Positions 31,001-39,006 of a stretch of 64,000 nucleotides of DNA are shown piece by piece. Origin of the DNA: Brucella tritici (GTDB lineage Bacteria; Pseudomonadota; Alphaproteobacteria; Rhizobiales; Rhizobiaceae); NCBI RefSeq assembly GCF_008932295.1, contig NZ_WBWA01000005.1, positions 158,913 to 222,912 of the forward strand, in the 5' to 3' direction. Positions within the stretch are counted from its first letter, which is position 1. Each line of letters opens with the position of its first letter. A program made the translations under genes and the position numbers. Under the pieces are notes generated by a model. It did no database searches, was not told the DNA's origin, and worked only from the letters and a program-made list of their open reading frames with translations.

Positions 31001-32087
31001 CGTTCTTCCTCAAGGTCCACACGTCGAGCCAGTCATCAGGCTCCGGGGACGCATAAATCACTGCTTCGAGGCCAGCCTCTCTGGCCCTCTTCTGAAGTTT
31101 CTTGGCCGCGGCTATGCCGGGTGGATCCACGATCTCTCCGGTCCTCTGGTGCAGGCGATGCCTGTCTCCATCCGCGTAGATCTCAAGGCGCTTCACGCCT
31201 TCGGGGATCTCCAACCCCATCATTCCCGAGGTCGACAACGTGGCCCACACAGAAGCCGGCTTGCTGGACAGGAGCGCCACCCCGAGACCTGTCTCGATGC
31301 CTTCCGTGAGGCGCAGCGTCTCCGTTACCGGCCCCAACCGCACGGCCCCACCATTTGCAGGGCCGAGACCGAGCTTGACCTTCTTGCCATCCTCATTGAC
31401 GAGGGCCTTGCCATTCGGCTGAAGGAAGATTCGCCAGATGGCGATCAGCTTGCGGTCCTTGTTCTGCACGCCGCCAATCAGGGCAGGGTGCTTTGCTCCT
31501 TGAAGCGAAAGCCTCGGATGAAACCGGAGGCTTGGCATCCACTCTGTCCCTTCCGGGAAGTCTGCCAGCTCGATCGAACGAGACCGGAGGTATTCCTCAG
31601 CCAGCGTGCCGGCTATCGGCTTTGCTTCTGCCCAGATGGAGCGAACCGTTTCCGTCTTCCTCTCCATGTCTTTCTGATCTTGTCGGGCGCGCTGCTCGTC
31701 GCGCCTTTTGCGGTCTTGTTCACGCTGGAATCGCTCGCGGCGTTCCTTCTCGGTCTCTTCCCTGCCGGGGAGATTAACCCCGGCGAGAGAGGCCACCATT
31801 TCCACCGCCCGAGGGAATGAAACGCCGTCCAATTCCATGAGGAACTTGAAATGGTTGCCGGTAACGCCGCAGCCGAAGCAATGGTAGCGGCCATTGCGAT
31901 CCTCACAGTGGAACGATGGGCGGTTTTCACCGTGGAAGGGGCAGCAGAACCAATAATCTCCACGGTTCGGCTTGCTCTTCTTGTTGTCGACGCTGGCGCG
32001 GGTCCGAATGACTTCCGATATTGGGATGCGTTCTCGCAGATCTTCGAGGAAGCTGTCGGTAAACCGGCCGCTACCTCTCTCACGCAT
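30966..32087 (-). CDS. DNA primase (CHC2 zinc finger plus Toprim)
   Basis: 373 aa from the ATG at 32087; the longer open frame upstream lies over the neighbouring gene and is not protein-like. Zinc ligands C49, H52, C70, C73 (CPFH and CFGC). A charged coiled coil spans about 105-150. Toprim residues are in TEGIETG (261-267) and YADGDR (304-309). It makes RNA primers on phage templates next to DnaB. Shorter than cellular DnaG (about 600 aa), as usual for phages; a DnaB-binding C-terminus is not obvious. Confidence 0.9.
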   Translation of the reverse strand: MRERGSGRFTDSFLEDLRERIPISEVIRTRASVDNKKSKPNRGDYWFCCPFHGENRPSFHCEDRNGRYHCFGCGVTGNHFKFLMELDGVSFPRAVEMVASLAGVNLPGREETEKERRERFQREQDRKRRDEQRARQDQKDMERKTETVRSIWAEAKPIAGTLAEEYLRSRSIELADFPEGTEWMPSLRFHPRLSLQGAKHPALIGGVQNKDRKLIAIWRIFLQPNGKALVNEDGKKVKLGLGPANGGAVRLGPVTETLRLTEGIETGLGVALLSSKPASVWATLSTSGMMGLEIPEGVKRLEIYADGDRHRLHQRTGEIVDPPGIAAAKKLQKRAREAGLEAVIYASPEPDDWLDVWTLRKNDEQRIRNVQYL

Positions 32088-32424
32088 TACCCTGTGCCCC
32101 CGCCATATACAGATCGAGGTTGGCAAATATCGCTGCCACCGCAGTGGAACGACGAGCATCGGCTTCCGAGCGCACGTCCTTGCTGAGCGTGTCGTCGTAC
32201 ATATCGGCGAGAGCGCGGAAGTAATCCACCGCAGCAGTCGCATTAACTTCGGACAGTTCCTCAAGGAACGTGCTGACGCCGACCAGAACGAAAACCATCC
32301 CAGAGATGCCGGTCTCCGCGCAGGCGCGGTTCGTGGCGTGGACCAGATGTCGGTGAACCGCATCGCGGATCGCCTGTTCCTGCTCTGGAGTGACGCGCAT
32401 CACCGGCTTGATTGGATTGCTCAT
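32080..32424 (-). CDS. Hypothetical protein
   Basis: 114 aa, MSNPIKPVMRVTPEQEQAIR onward, helical, with GMVFVLVGVSTFLEELSEVN. Overlaps the primase start by eight bases and the resolvase by an ATGA. No known family. Located between primase and RuvC-like genes, so a replication accessory role is possible. Confidence 0.62.
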   Translation of the reverse strand: MSNPIKPVMRVTPEQEQAIRDAVHRHLVHATNRACAETGISGMVFVLVGVSTFLEELSEVNATAAVDYFRALADMYDDTLSKDVRSEADARRSTAVAAIFANLDLYMAGAQGNA

Positions 32425-33011
32425 AGGAAATTCTCCTGCTGGAAAGACCGTCCGCGATCAAAGGCGTGGTCCGGTTCATTCATGATGCGGAGGGCGTCGA
32501 GCATGCACAGCGCTTCCGCCTCATCCTCAGTCGAGTAAGACCAGCCGTTCTTGTCGCAGTACGTTTTCGCCTGCAGCTTGAACCACTTGGATCTTTCGGC
32601 CTGCTTGGCCTTCTTCATGGCGTCAGGCACACGGAGCTTGCCGTGTGTCTTCGAGCGCCATGTCGAGATCGCTATGAACTGCGGATCCCGCAGCCCCATC
32701 GTGTGACACAGAGTCTGTGCATGGGTAGGCCAGCCCGACGAGAAGATGACCTGCTGCGCATCGATGGCTGACTTGCCACCGGGGGTGCCGTGATCGACGA
32801 TGGTCATCAGCTCTATGCCAACGAGCGGGTCGGGCAGGGCGCTCAGCGTGCGCTTCAGGTACTGAACGAAGGTGGCATATGCCTCTCCCGCGCTCTTCTG
32901 ATTGAACTTCCAGGTGCCGTGGCGGATGTTCTCCCCACCGGCCAGACAATAAGCAAAGCCCATTGACCGGCCCGGATCGATAACAAGGTAGCTTCCGGGT
33001 GAATCGCTCAT
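32421..33011 (-). CDS. RuvC-like Holliday junction resolvase
   Basis: 196 aa from the ATG at 33011 (ATGA overlap). RNase H-fold signature: first Asp in YLVIDPGRSMGFAY (D12), Glu in VGIELMTI (about 67), and a late acidic cluster STEDEAEALCML. HAQTLCHTMGLRD lies between. It probably resolves branched recombination or replication intermediates before packaging. Sits among replication genes. Confidence 0.8.
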   Translation of the reverse strand: MSDSPGSYLVIDPGRSMGFAYCLAGGENIRHGTWKFNQKSAGEAYATFVQYLKRTLSALPDPLVGIELMTIVDHGTPGGKSAIDAQQVIFSSGWPTHAQTLCHTMGLRDPQFIAISTWRSKTHGKLRVPDAMKKAKQAERSKWFKLQAKTYCDKNGWSYSTEDEAEALCMLDALRIMNEPDHAFDRGRSFQQENFL

Positions 33012-33574
33012 GCCGGTCGCTCCGCATAGAGAAGACGGGCCGGGGCAGGGAACAGAGGTTTCGGCCCCCAGACGTACCAAGCATGGTCTTCGGTCCCTGT
33101 CTGGCCGTTGCCTTCCCAGCTAATGCGATCGACGAGAACGATCTTTGCGAGGAAGCGTGGGTTGTCAGCGAACAAATGTTTGCGGGTCTTGCCGCTGTCG
33201 AACTTCGCTGTCAGGAGCAGCGCCACATTGCCAGCGCAACGCGCCAGCGCCTTCTCTGCAAACTTGACCGCAGTACGGTTCTGCTTGCCGTAAGGCGGGT
33301 TGGTGACGATGGAGTCGTAGACCTCGTAATCATCCCGGTCAGACAGGAAGTCGAAGATCTCGTCGTGTTCGCGGTAGTAAGTCTCGATGTCAGAGGTGTA
33401 GACCTCCGCCCCGTTGGCCCTCAGCACGTCAGCCATCTTGTGATTTCCGGCCGCTGATTCCCAAACGTTGTATCCGCGCACGGGAAAGTATTTGAGCAGG
33501 GCTTCTGTCGCCCACGCCTCTGTTTCGTAAAGCTCGTTCTTCTTCAGGTCATATCCAGATGCGGTGACGGTCAT
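33008..33574 (-). CDS. DNA methyltransferase-like protein
   Basis: 188 aa from the ATG at 33574, with GGGAGG and ATGA coupling. It has YETEAWATEALLKYFPVRGY, the SAM-binding-like WESAAGNHKMADVL, and the catalytic-type TNPPYGKQNR at about residue 91. This is the short phage form of N6-adenine methylase fold. Small size leaves no clear target-recognition domain, so it may act on DNA with low specificity or on another substrate. Confidence 0.8.
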   Translation of the reverse strand: MTVTASGYDLKKNELYETEAWATEALLKYFPVRGYNVWESAAGNHKMADVLRANGAEVYTSDIETYYREHDEIFDFLSDRDDYEVYDSIVTNPPYGKQNRTAVKFAEKALARCAGNVALLLTAKFDSGKTRKHLFADNPRFLAKIVLVDRISWEGNGQTGTEDHAWYVWGPKPLFPAPARLLYAERPA

Positions 33575-33954
33575 TCTTTCCTCCCGACGGCGCGCATCAC
33601 GCGCTTTTCCATCAGTGCTATTCGTTTGTTGAGCTGTCTGGAGAACCAGACGAGGCGGTACTTGATGGGTTCGCCGGACCTCGGCTCGCTGATGAGCCGC
33701 ATGAATTTTCCGTATGGCGTTGAACCCTTGAGGCGGTTGCAGGGAGCACACGCTGCCGCGATGTTGTCCTTGCTATCGAGACCTCCGGCCGACCGCGGCT
33801 TGATGTGCTCGCGGGTTACCTGTTTGACTGTCAGCGGATCGAGACAGTAGATGCACTTGCCGCCCTGCTTCTTCAGCGCCGACTCCCTGTCGGCTCGGGC
33901 AAATGCTGCGTCCAGTTTGGACTGCTGGAACTTCGAAAGACGCCCCTTAGCCAT
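33571..33954 (-). CDS. HNH endonuclease
   Basis: 127 aa. Zinc and catalytic pattern: C34-x2-C37, REHIKPRSAGG with H50, N64, C69-x2-C72 (CAPCNRLKG). An HNH nuclease of unknown target; in phages these can aid packaging or be selfish, but this one sits in the replication block rather than beside the terminase. Its stop overlaps the methyltransferase start. Confidence 0.88.
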   Translation of the reverse strand: MAKGRLSKFQQSKLDAAFARADRESALKKQGGKCIYCLDPLTVKQVTREHIKPRSAGGLDSKDNIAAACAPCNRLKGSTPYGKFMRLISEPRSGEPIKYRLVWFSRQLNKRIALMEKRVMRAVGRKE

Positions 33955-34112
33955 GGTCTCACCATGGAATCCGAGGTCGTCCGCGTGGTGACGAAACCAT
34001 CGCGAGAACCTTTCAGTATGATTGGGTGAGGTATCCGGTCTTACCGGTGAGCCGCGGCGCCGTAGCGCCGGGCTTATCTCTCAGATGGCATAAGTGCCGG
34101 GTTACACTGGCC

Positions 34113-34361
34113 TTAACGGACAGGCGCGGGGATGTCGCATCCAGGCGTCGAGCCGTTATCGATAACGATCTGAGCCGCCTCAGTGACATGATCGAGGCGC
34201 TGATCGTCAAACCAGCAGCCCTCGGGCTTTTTCGTGGTGTCTTCGCTAACTGGCTGAAGAAGGGTTTGAGCGCACCCGGTGATGTATTCGCAATGGCCGG
34301 TAGCCACACCTTTGAAGCCAGTGATCTTGTCTGCGTAAGTATTTCCAAGGATGATGTTCAT
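34113..34361 (-). CDS. Small hypothetical protein
   Basis: 82 aa from the ATG at 34361, chosen for GGAG six bases upstream (an ATG four codons earlier lacks one). Begins MNIILGNTYADKITGFKGVA and contains CAQTLLQP and EGCWFDDQRL, a pattern common in small uncharacterised phage proteins. Not obviously enzymatic. Confidence 0.7.
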   Translation of the reverse strand: MNIILGNTYADKITGFKGVATGHCEYITGCAQTLLQPVSEDTTKKPEGCWFDDQRLDHVTEAAQIVIDNGSTPGCDIPAPVR

Positions 34362-34415
34362 CTCAATCTCCATATGTCTGGCATTATTGCCGGGGTGAAT
34401 GCTGTAGGCTTTAGG

Positions 34416-34976
34416 TCAGATGGTCTTTTGGAAGTATTCTGCGCAGTCTTCGGCGTATGCCTGTCCAGTGTTGCGCCCGTTGAGTGCTGCTCGCCCCTTC
34501 GCCAAGATAGTCTGTATATCTTCGTTGCGTTTAATGGCGGCGGCCGTCTTACCTGCCTTTAAATTGCCTACCGACGCCCATTCCATATCCGTAGCGCCGA
34601 CCTTCGCTACATAAACGCACATCCTCTTTTTCCTAGCGACGGTGATGAGAGTCCCGAAGGTTCTCCAGAGGGATTCGATGTCGTTGGCGCCGTGAACCGC
34701 TGCCTCCTGTGCCATCTGGCCGAGCTGGCTTGAGACGTAGCGGCGTTTCCCCTTCGGGGTGTGCAGTTCAACCATTTTCCGATCAAGGGTTCGACCCGCG
34801 CCATCGAACGCAGCTATCATGGCGTCTATAATCTCAACGCCCACATCAATATTCATTTGGCGGCTGCCAACGCCGAGAATGTGGCGGTTCTTTTTCTGTG
34901 AGAAATCGCAGACAGTTTCAGCGTGCCTGCGGAAGTCGTCGCGAAATTCCTTCTCGCTCACAATGCGATTAGTCAT
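34416..34976 (-). CDS. Hypothetical protein
   Basis: 186 aa, MTNRIVSEKEFRDDFRRHAE onward, basic. SLWRTFGTLITVARKKRMCV and VGNLKAGKTAAAIKRNEDIQ look folded. Overlaps the upstream gene by eight bases. No family recognised. Confidence 0.65.
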   Translation of the reverse strand: MTNRIVSEKEFRDDFRRHAETVCDFSQKKNRHILGVGSRQMNIDVGVEIIDAMIAAFDGAGRTLDRKMVELHTPKGKRRYVSSQLGQMAQEAAVHGANDIESLWRTFGTLITVARKKRMCVYVAKVGATDMEWASVGNLKAGKTAAAIKRNEDIQTILAKGRAALNGRNTGQAYAEDCAEYFQKTI

Positions 34977-36051
34977 GGTGATAATCCTTTATGGTTGTCA
35001 GGAGCGCGAGTGAATAGTCGACCATGGACATATACTCGTCGACGGTCACTCGCGAATGGGAAGCGATGTGCTGGTAGACTGCCACGGGAGAGGCTTTCAC
35101 CGTGGCGATGTTGCGGATCGCACCGAATACAGAGATAGCGCGGTCCTTATCGGACGCGGTTTCGATAAAATCCGCGTCCTGATATTCATCATGCTCGGCA
35201 TCGATCTCTGCTTTCTCTTCGTCAGTAAGATCGCGAGCGAAAGGAACTATTTCGGCCGTGTGGCCTTCGACAATGGCGACAGGCTTAGGCTTGCGAAGCT
35301 CCGCGTTCTCCAGCTGGAGGCGGCGGATCTCATCTTTAAACCCGGCTTCAATCTTCTGAGCGGCTTCGCTGACTGCGATGGAAATCCGCTCATCCATCTC
35401 CTTTTCGACGGCGGAAGCTTTGCTTTCTGCGGTGTTGGCGTCCTTGCGTGCAAGGTCGCGGCCCTTCTCGAGTGCTTCAATTTGGATCTGAAGTTTGTGA
35501 ATCTCTCCGGCGTTCTCGAAATCCTTGTCTTCGGATAGCTTTTGAAGGGATTCCAATTTGGCGCGGGCTTCGGCCAGTTCGTCAGCGGCTTTCGCCTCGG
35601 CCTTGAGGCGCTTGACGTCCGCCGCCGTTACCTTCTGGCCGTCGACGAGCATTTCCTCGACAGCGGACTGCACTTCTGGAGGCGTGCTCTTCCGGGCGAC
35701 CTCGATAGCGACCTGCCGAGAGAGCGGAGCTTCCAAAGGTACTGAGTTCCGTACCTTTGGTGCCCAATGGTCATATATCTGGATGAACTCATTGACCTGT
35801 GTCTTTCCCCATCCGAACTCTTGGTCGACAAGGGACAAGAAGCCGCCGTGTGGCACTTCCTCACGCAGGCACTTCAATTCATGGCCGATGTCACACCACG
35901 CTTGCAGCGCGTCTTCGGCACGGATGCGGATGCGATCAACACGACCGCGCACCTTCATCTCATCTTCCCGGCTCAATGCCGCATAGGAAAACAGGTCAAC
36001 AGACGTGCCCGTGAAATCCTCTAGGTCTGTTTGCTGTGGCATGGCGTTCAT
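34969..36051 (-). CDS. DUF3102-like coiled-coil protein
   Basis: 360 aa. N-terminal AEDALQAWCDIGHELKCLRE then VPHGGFLSLVDQEFGWGKTQ (about residues 45-85) fits DUF3102, a fold found in phage and plasmid proteins. A long coiled coil follows (about 140-260, with LKAEAKAADELAEARAKLES). The C-terminus is acidic then helical. Possibly a DNA-binding or partition-like protein. ATGA overlap with the next gene upstream. Confidence 0.72.
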   Translation of the reverse strand: MNAMPQQTDLEDFTGTSVDLFSYAALSREDEMKVRGRVDRIRIRAEDALQAWCDIGHELKCLREEVPHGGFLSLVDQEFGWGKTQVNEFIQIYDHWAPKVRNSVPLEAPLSRQVAIEVARKSTPPEVQSAVEEMLVDGQKVTAADVKRLKAEAKAADELAEARAKLESLQKLSEDKDFENAGEIHKLQIQIEALEKGRDLARKDANTAESKASAVEKEMDERISIAVSEAAQKIEAGFKDEIRRLQLENAELRKPKPVAIVEGHTAEIVPFARDLTDEEKAEIDAEHDEYQDADFIETASDKDRAISVFGAIRNIATVKASPVAVYQHIASHSRVTVDEYMSMVDYSLALLTTIKDYHHD

Positions 36052-36536
36052 TCCGGCGCCTCCTCGCTCACAGCTGAGGAGAGATCCTTGTTGGCGAGCT
36101 CGGTGCCGTCATTCATGCCCTTCTGCCAGTTCTGGAACTCCTGCGAGCCCGGCTGGTACGGGTTGGTCGCGCTCTTGCGACGGCGCCCGGCTGCGAAGCC
36201 TTCGTCGTAGGCCCGGTCTTCCTGCGGTGTCCGATCCTTGTCGAGGATGTCGAGCTGGCGGCCGAGCTGGTGACCGAACATGCGGGCGATACGGAGCTTG
36301 CGTTCGAAGTCGGCAATAACTTGCCCGACGTCCTTGTCTTCGAGGGACTTGGCGAAATCGTAGTCCTTCTTGGACCAGCCGAGATCCTTCAGCCGCTTGT
36401 ATTCGGCATTCATGTCGCCCTTGGTGCCGGCCATATCCGACTCCATGCTCTTCAGGTTTGCGAAGCCTTCGAGGAACTTCTGCTCTTCGTAGAGCTCCTG
36501 TTCAGTCTTGGTGTTGTGGTCTCTGGTCATCATCAT
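36048..36536 (-). CDS. Hypothetical protein with Rmf-like C-terminal segment
   Basis: 162 aa. Helical N-terminus with MAGTKGDMNAEYKRLKDLGW that loosely recalls GapR-type (DUF2312) helices. The C-terminal RAYDEGFAAGRRRKSATNPY then QPGSQEFQNWQKGMNDG resembles ribosome modulation factor-like domains (G-x-x-A-x-R...NPY...W-x-x-G). Such domains bind ribosomes or DNA. Both parallels are by eye. Confidence 0.6.
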   Translation of the reverse strand: MMMTRDHNTKTEQELYEEQKFLEGFANLKSMESDMAGTKGDMNAEYKRLKDLGWSKKDYDFAKSLEDKDVGQVIADFERKLRIARMFGHQLGRQLDILDKDRTPQEDRAYDEGFAAGRRRKSATNPYQPGSQEFQNWQKGMNDGTELANKDLSSAVSEEAPE

Positions 36537-36542
36537 GCACCT

Positions 36543-36875
36543 CTATTTAGATTGCTTCTTAATTTTGAGACGCTTTCGTGCCTCGTCTATCGAGACCCCT
36601 GATTTCAGGAGGTCGTAGTAAGCCGCCTCCTGATGAGGAGGTACGTAAAATCCCCTGCGGGATGTCTTGTAACTCTGGATATGAGGAGGAGCCTCGAATA
36701 CTTTTTTGCCTGCATTATCAGCAGTCAGCTCAAGCTTCTTGATGCGTCGGATAACCTGTATCCGGTGCAGACCAAGGAGGTTGGCTATAGTACGAGTAGG
36801 AGTATTTTTGCGTACGAGGGACCGAAGTTCTCGATCGAGTTCAGCTGTCCAAATCAGGTTGCCTGTGCCAACCAT
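36543..36875 (-). CDS. Putative DNA-binding protein (GcrA/Myb-like helix-turn-helix)
   Basis: 110 aa. LIWTAELDRELRSLVRKNTP then TRTIANLLGLHRIQVIRRIK (about residues 7-46) has the Trp-led tri-helical outline of GcrA/Myb-like domains. A basic C-terminus ends RKRLKIKKQSK. Second gene after the cro-like regulator in the leftward early operon, so it may be an early regulator. Confidence 0.62.
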   Translation of the reverse strand: MVGTGNLIWTAELDRELRSLVRKNTPTRTIANLLGLHRIQVIRRIKKLELTADNAGKKVFEAPPHIQSYKTSRRGFYVPPHQEAAYYDLLKSGVSIDEARKRLKIKKQSK

Positions 36876-36881
36876 CAGGGC

Positions 36882-37181
36882 TTACTCCCCAACAGCATCA
36901 CGCAAAGTCTCATCACTCGGAATATCGAACCCGAGCTCCTCTGCTGCGGCAAGGCAGGTGAGGACAATGAGACCCGTGCAAAGTTTTCCGCCTTTTTCTT
37001 CTGCTCTGAAGACGGAAACCTGCGTGCTTCCAATACGCTTGGCGAATGCCATCTGGCTTTCACCAAGTTCATTGCGGACGAACTTTATCTGACGACCAGT
37101 CAGGGTAAGCTGCTCAACTTCCGCCATAACTTGTTTGTATCGGGTCAGGATGTCGTGAAATTTGGTAGTGTTATCTCGCAT
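36882..37181 (-). CDS. Cro-like helix-turn-helix regulator
   Basis: 99 aa. RQIKFVRNELGESQMAFAKR then IGSTQVSVFRAEEKG (about 30-64) is an Xre-family helix-turn-helix. It is divergent from the CI-like repressor across an 88-base gap containing two operators. This is the classic arrangement of a lysogeny switch, with this protein as the lytic antagonist. GGAG lies ten bases before the ATG. Confidence 0.82.
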   Translation of the reverse strand: MRDNTTKFHDILTRYKQVMAEVEQLTLTGRQIKFVRNELGESQMAFAKRIGSTQVSVFRAEEKGGKLCTGLIVLTCLAAAEELGFDIPSDETLRDAVGE

Positions 37182-37207
37182 TGTTATTCACTCCGTGTTG
37201 GATATGT

Positions 37208-37222
37208 AATACAATGCGAATT
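37208..37222. promoter_or_regulatory. Repressor operator in cI-cro switch, site 1
   Basis: AATACA-ATG-CGAATT, two mismatches from AATACG-N3-CGTATT. Centre is 25 bases from the perfect operator at 37231-37249. Confidence 0.55.
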
Positions 37223-37258
37223 GGCTATGGTAAATACGAAACGTATTTAATTTGTCAG
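37221..37258. promoter_or_regulatory. Overlapping divergent promoters of the switch
   Basis: Rightward: TTGGCT at 37221-37226 and TATTTA at 37244-37249, 17-base spacer, for the repressor. Leftward: CTGACA (plus 37253-37258) with a -10-like TATTTA about 16 bases on, for the cro-like gene. The perfect operator lies within both. These boxes are moderate matches. Confidence 0.45.
37231..37249. promoter_or_regulatory. Perfect palindromic repressor operator, switch site 2
   Basis: TAAATACG-AAA-CGTATTTA, a 19-bp palindrome with 8-base arms and a 3-base centre. The best copy of the operator family in the window, directly upstream of the repressor gene. Confidence 0.75.
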
Positions 37259-37269
37259 GAGACTTCGTT

Positions 37270-37932
37270 ATGCATCAAGAAGAGCCGTTCCATCGCCTCA
37301 AGGTGGCGCGAGTAAACGCTGGGTATAAGTCGGCAACGGATGCCGCCCGTAGTATGGGCGTGAAGGTTGTCACATACACAGCGCATGAAAATGGCACACG
37401 CGGATTTGATAAGGACGCCCTCTTATACGCAAAGCATTACGGCGTTGACCCTGCGTGGCTGCTATTCGGGACCGTCCCATTGGCCGATCCAGCTGATGAC
37501 GAAGGGCAGGCCGCTCGTTTGAAGGCGAAATCCAACGCGGCAGAACTTATCAAATCCACAAACCTCGATGAGTTTTGGGTTAAGCCGAACAACTTCCTTG
37601 AAGTCAGCCTGGATATTCACAACGAATACGCGCGCGTGATGGAGATCGTCGGCGACTATATGTACGATCCGTATAATCCGACTGCTCCTGGCTCACTCTT
37701 TCCTGGCGACAGCGTCATCATCGACACCAGCGACACACGCCCCACTCCTCCCGGACCATTCGCTGTGTATGATGGTGATGCCGTTTCGGTGAAGATGGTC
37801 GAAGTCCTTCCGTCTGAAGGCCCGCCGCTCGTTCGGATCACCGGCAGGAATCCTCGATATGAAGGCTACGAACGGAGTGCCTCGGACGTGCCGATTGTCG
37901 GTCGAGTTAAGGCGAAGGTGACGATGCTGTGA
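37270..37932 (+). CDS. CI-like prophage repressor with S24-like C-terminal domain
   Basis: 220 aa from the ATG at 37270, with AGGAG upstream. N-terminal helix-turn-helix (FHRLKVARVNAGYKSATDAA, RSMGVKVVTYTAHENG). The C-terminal peptidase S24-like domain keeps SLFPGDSVIIDTSDTRP and the lysine in AVSVKMVEVL (K175). However, the position of the catalytic Ser (GDSMxP in the family) reads GDYMYDP, with Tyr130. It may therefore dimerise but not self-cleave. It maintains lysogeny by binding the operators around it. Confidence 0.85.
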   Translation: MHQEEPFHRLKVARVNAGYKSATDAARSMGVKVVTYTAHENGTRGFDKDALLYAKHYGVDPAWLLFGTVPLADPADDEGQAARLKAKSNAAELIKSTNLDEFWVKPNNFLEVSLDIHNEYARVMEIVGDYMYDPYNPTAPGSLFPGDSVIIDTSDTRPTPPGPFAVYDGDAVSVKMVEVLPSEGPPLVRITGRNPRYEGYERSASDVPIVGRVKAKVTML

Positions 37933-38475
37933 CGTGCCAACTTTCGTTTTTCTTCGTTTCGCCGCGCATTTTTTTGGAATGAGATTTTAGCAATAATATT
38001 AAAGGCTTGAGCATTCCATAGGCTCATACCCAGAAACCAATCTACTTTACGATTCTATATGGGTTCACCGTCTATGCTCGATTGAGAGATCGTCGTGACT
38101 CCCACAGACCAAGAACCCCGCCATGAAAAACATGGAAGGGCTCCTGGAGTAGGAGGGGTAGTCCATGCCCGACCGAGCCGACCGCCGCTTATCCCACAGG
38201 TAACGGCGCATTTGCTCGCCTTACCATCTTGGCCTCTTTTTCGTGAGCACTCACGCCGATCAGGGCAGACCACCAGCTTTCGCCGCCAGAAACCCTTTGA
38301 GCCAGATCGAATCCCGTTCCTTGCTCAATCATCTACTGCACGGCCGAACCGGTTTCCGTCATACCTTGCAGCAGACTGGACGGTTCATTCATTTTGTCTT
38401 GAGGAAATACGTGACGTATGATATTCAATCGTCACTGGATTTCCTCGTCGGCTAAACGAATAATCTCTCCAGTCG
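37933..38475. other. Intergenic region after the repressor; no certain gene
   Basis: About 540 bases between the repressor stop and the terminator at 38476. AT-rich for the first 130 bases, then GC-balanced. A 70-codon frame at 38243-38455 (+) and a 108-codon frame at 38095-38421 (+) both need GTG starts without ribosome sites. I do not call either. Confidence 0.4.
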
Positions 38476-38515
38476 CGGCCCCGTGCATTTGCTAGATGCA
38501 GCGGGGCCTTTTCTT
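38476..38515 (+). terminator. Rho-independent terminator
   Basis: GGCCCC / GGGGCC outer stem (38476-38481 and 38502-38507), with TGCAT/ATGCA inner pairing and a TTTTCTTT tail. It separates the repressor transcript from the recombination block. Confidence 0.82.
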
Positions 38516-38541
38516 TATGCTCCTTTTTTTTGCGCTCCGTC

Positions 38542-38556
38542 AATACGTTTCGTATT
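38542..38556. promoter_or_regulatory. Perfect repressor operator, right cluster site 1
   Basis: AATACG-TTT-CGTATT, a perfect 6-3-6 palindrome. Centre is 28 bases from site 2. Confidence 0.75.
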
Positions 38557-38563
38557 TTATTTG

Positions 38564-38591
38564 TTGACAGATACGATGCGTATAGTATTGT
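38564..38591 (+). promoter_or_regulatory. Rightward early promoter of recombination block
   Basis: TTGACA (38564-38569) and TATTGT (38586-38591), 16-base spacer. The second operator (38570-38584) fills the spacer, so repressor would occlude polymerase. First gene starts at 38624. Confidence 0.7.
38570..38584. promoter_or_regulatory. Repressor operator, right cluster site 2
   Basis: GATACG-ATG-CGTATA, symmetrical in its arms, placed between the -35 and -10 boxes. Confidence 0.7.
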
Positions 38592-38623
38592 GTCATTCAT
38601 AGCGTAGATTTCGAGCCGACAAA

Positions 38624-38797
38624 ATGAACACCAACATTCTGAATGCAGCACAACGTGCGTCCGACCGACGCGCGGAGATGGAAGTCGCTATTCGCGCCTG
38701 GCATCAGGGCCTCCCGCTCACGACAGAGCAGAAGGATCTGATCCACGAGGCAGGAGTGGTTTCTCTCGCCCACGACATGCGGCTTCCCGATGAATGA
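38624..38797 (+). CDS. Small hypothetical protein
   Basis: 57 aa: MNTNILNAAQRASDRRAEME onward. First gene behind the operator-controlled promoter. Weak ribosome site. Overlaps the next start by eight bases. Function unknown. Confidence 0.6.
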   Translation: MNTNILNAAQRASDRRAEMEVAIRAWHQGLPLTTEQKDLIHEAGVVSLAHDMRLPDE

Positions 38798-38996
38798 CGA
38801 GTGGGAAATTCAGGCTGGCTTCGAGCTCTACAAGCAGTTCATCCGCGGCGGTTACGGCTCCTGCATGGAGGTCACCGTCAAGGGGAAGAAGGTCCGGGAA
38901 ACACCGGAACAGGCATGCGTCCGAAGATGGCGCCGCCTCAGAGACACCGTCCGCGAAGGGTTCATTGCGGAAGGCCGGAAGCAGCAAGAAACTTGA
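38790..38996 (+). CDS. Small hypothetical protein
   Basis: 68 aa, MNDEWEIQAGFELYKQFIRG onward, with a basic C-terminal half (CVRRWRRLRDTVREGFIAEG). Directly upstream of the SMC-like ATPase. Possibly a partner of it; no family recognised. Confidence 0.63.
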   Translation: MNDEWEIQAGFELYKQFIRGGYGSCMEVTVKGKKVRETPEQACVRRWRRLRDTVREGFIAEGRKQQET

Positions 38997-39006
38997 GGTT
39001 CATATA

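Noticed and set aside
33955..34112. 13-codon frame (MVSSPRGRPRIPW) before the HNH gene
   Set aside because: It has an AAAGG upstream, but 13 codons without other support is not enough to call; it might be a leader peptide.
38095..38455. GTG-initiated plus-strand frames between repressor and terminator
   Set aside because: No ribosome sites and unusual composition; kept only as unassigned intergenic DNA.
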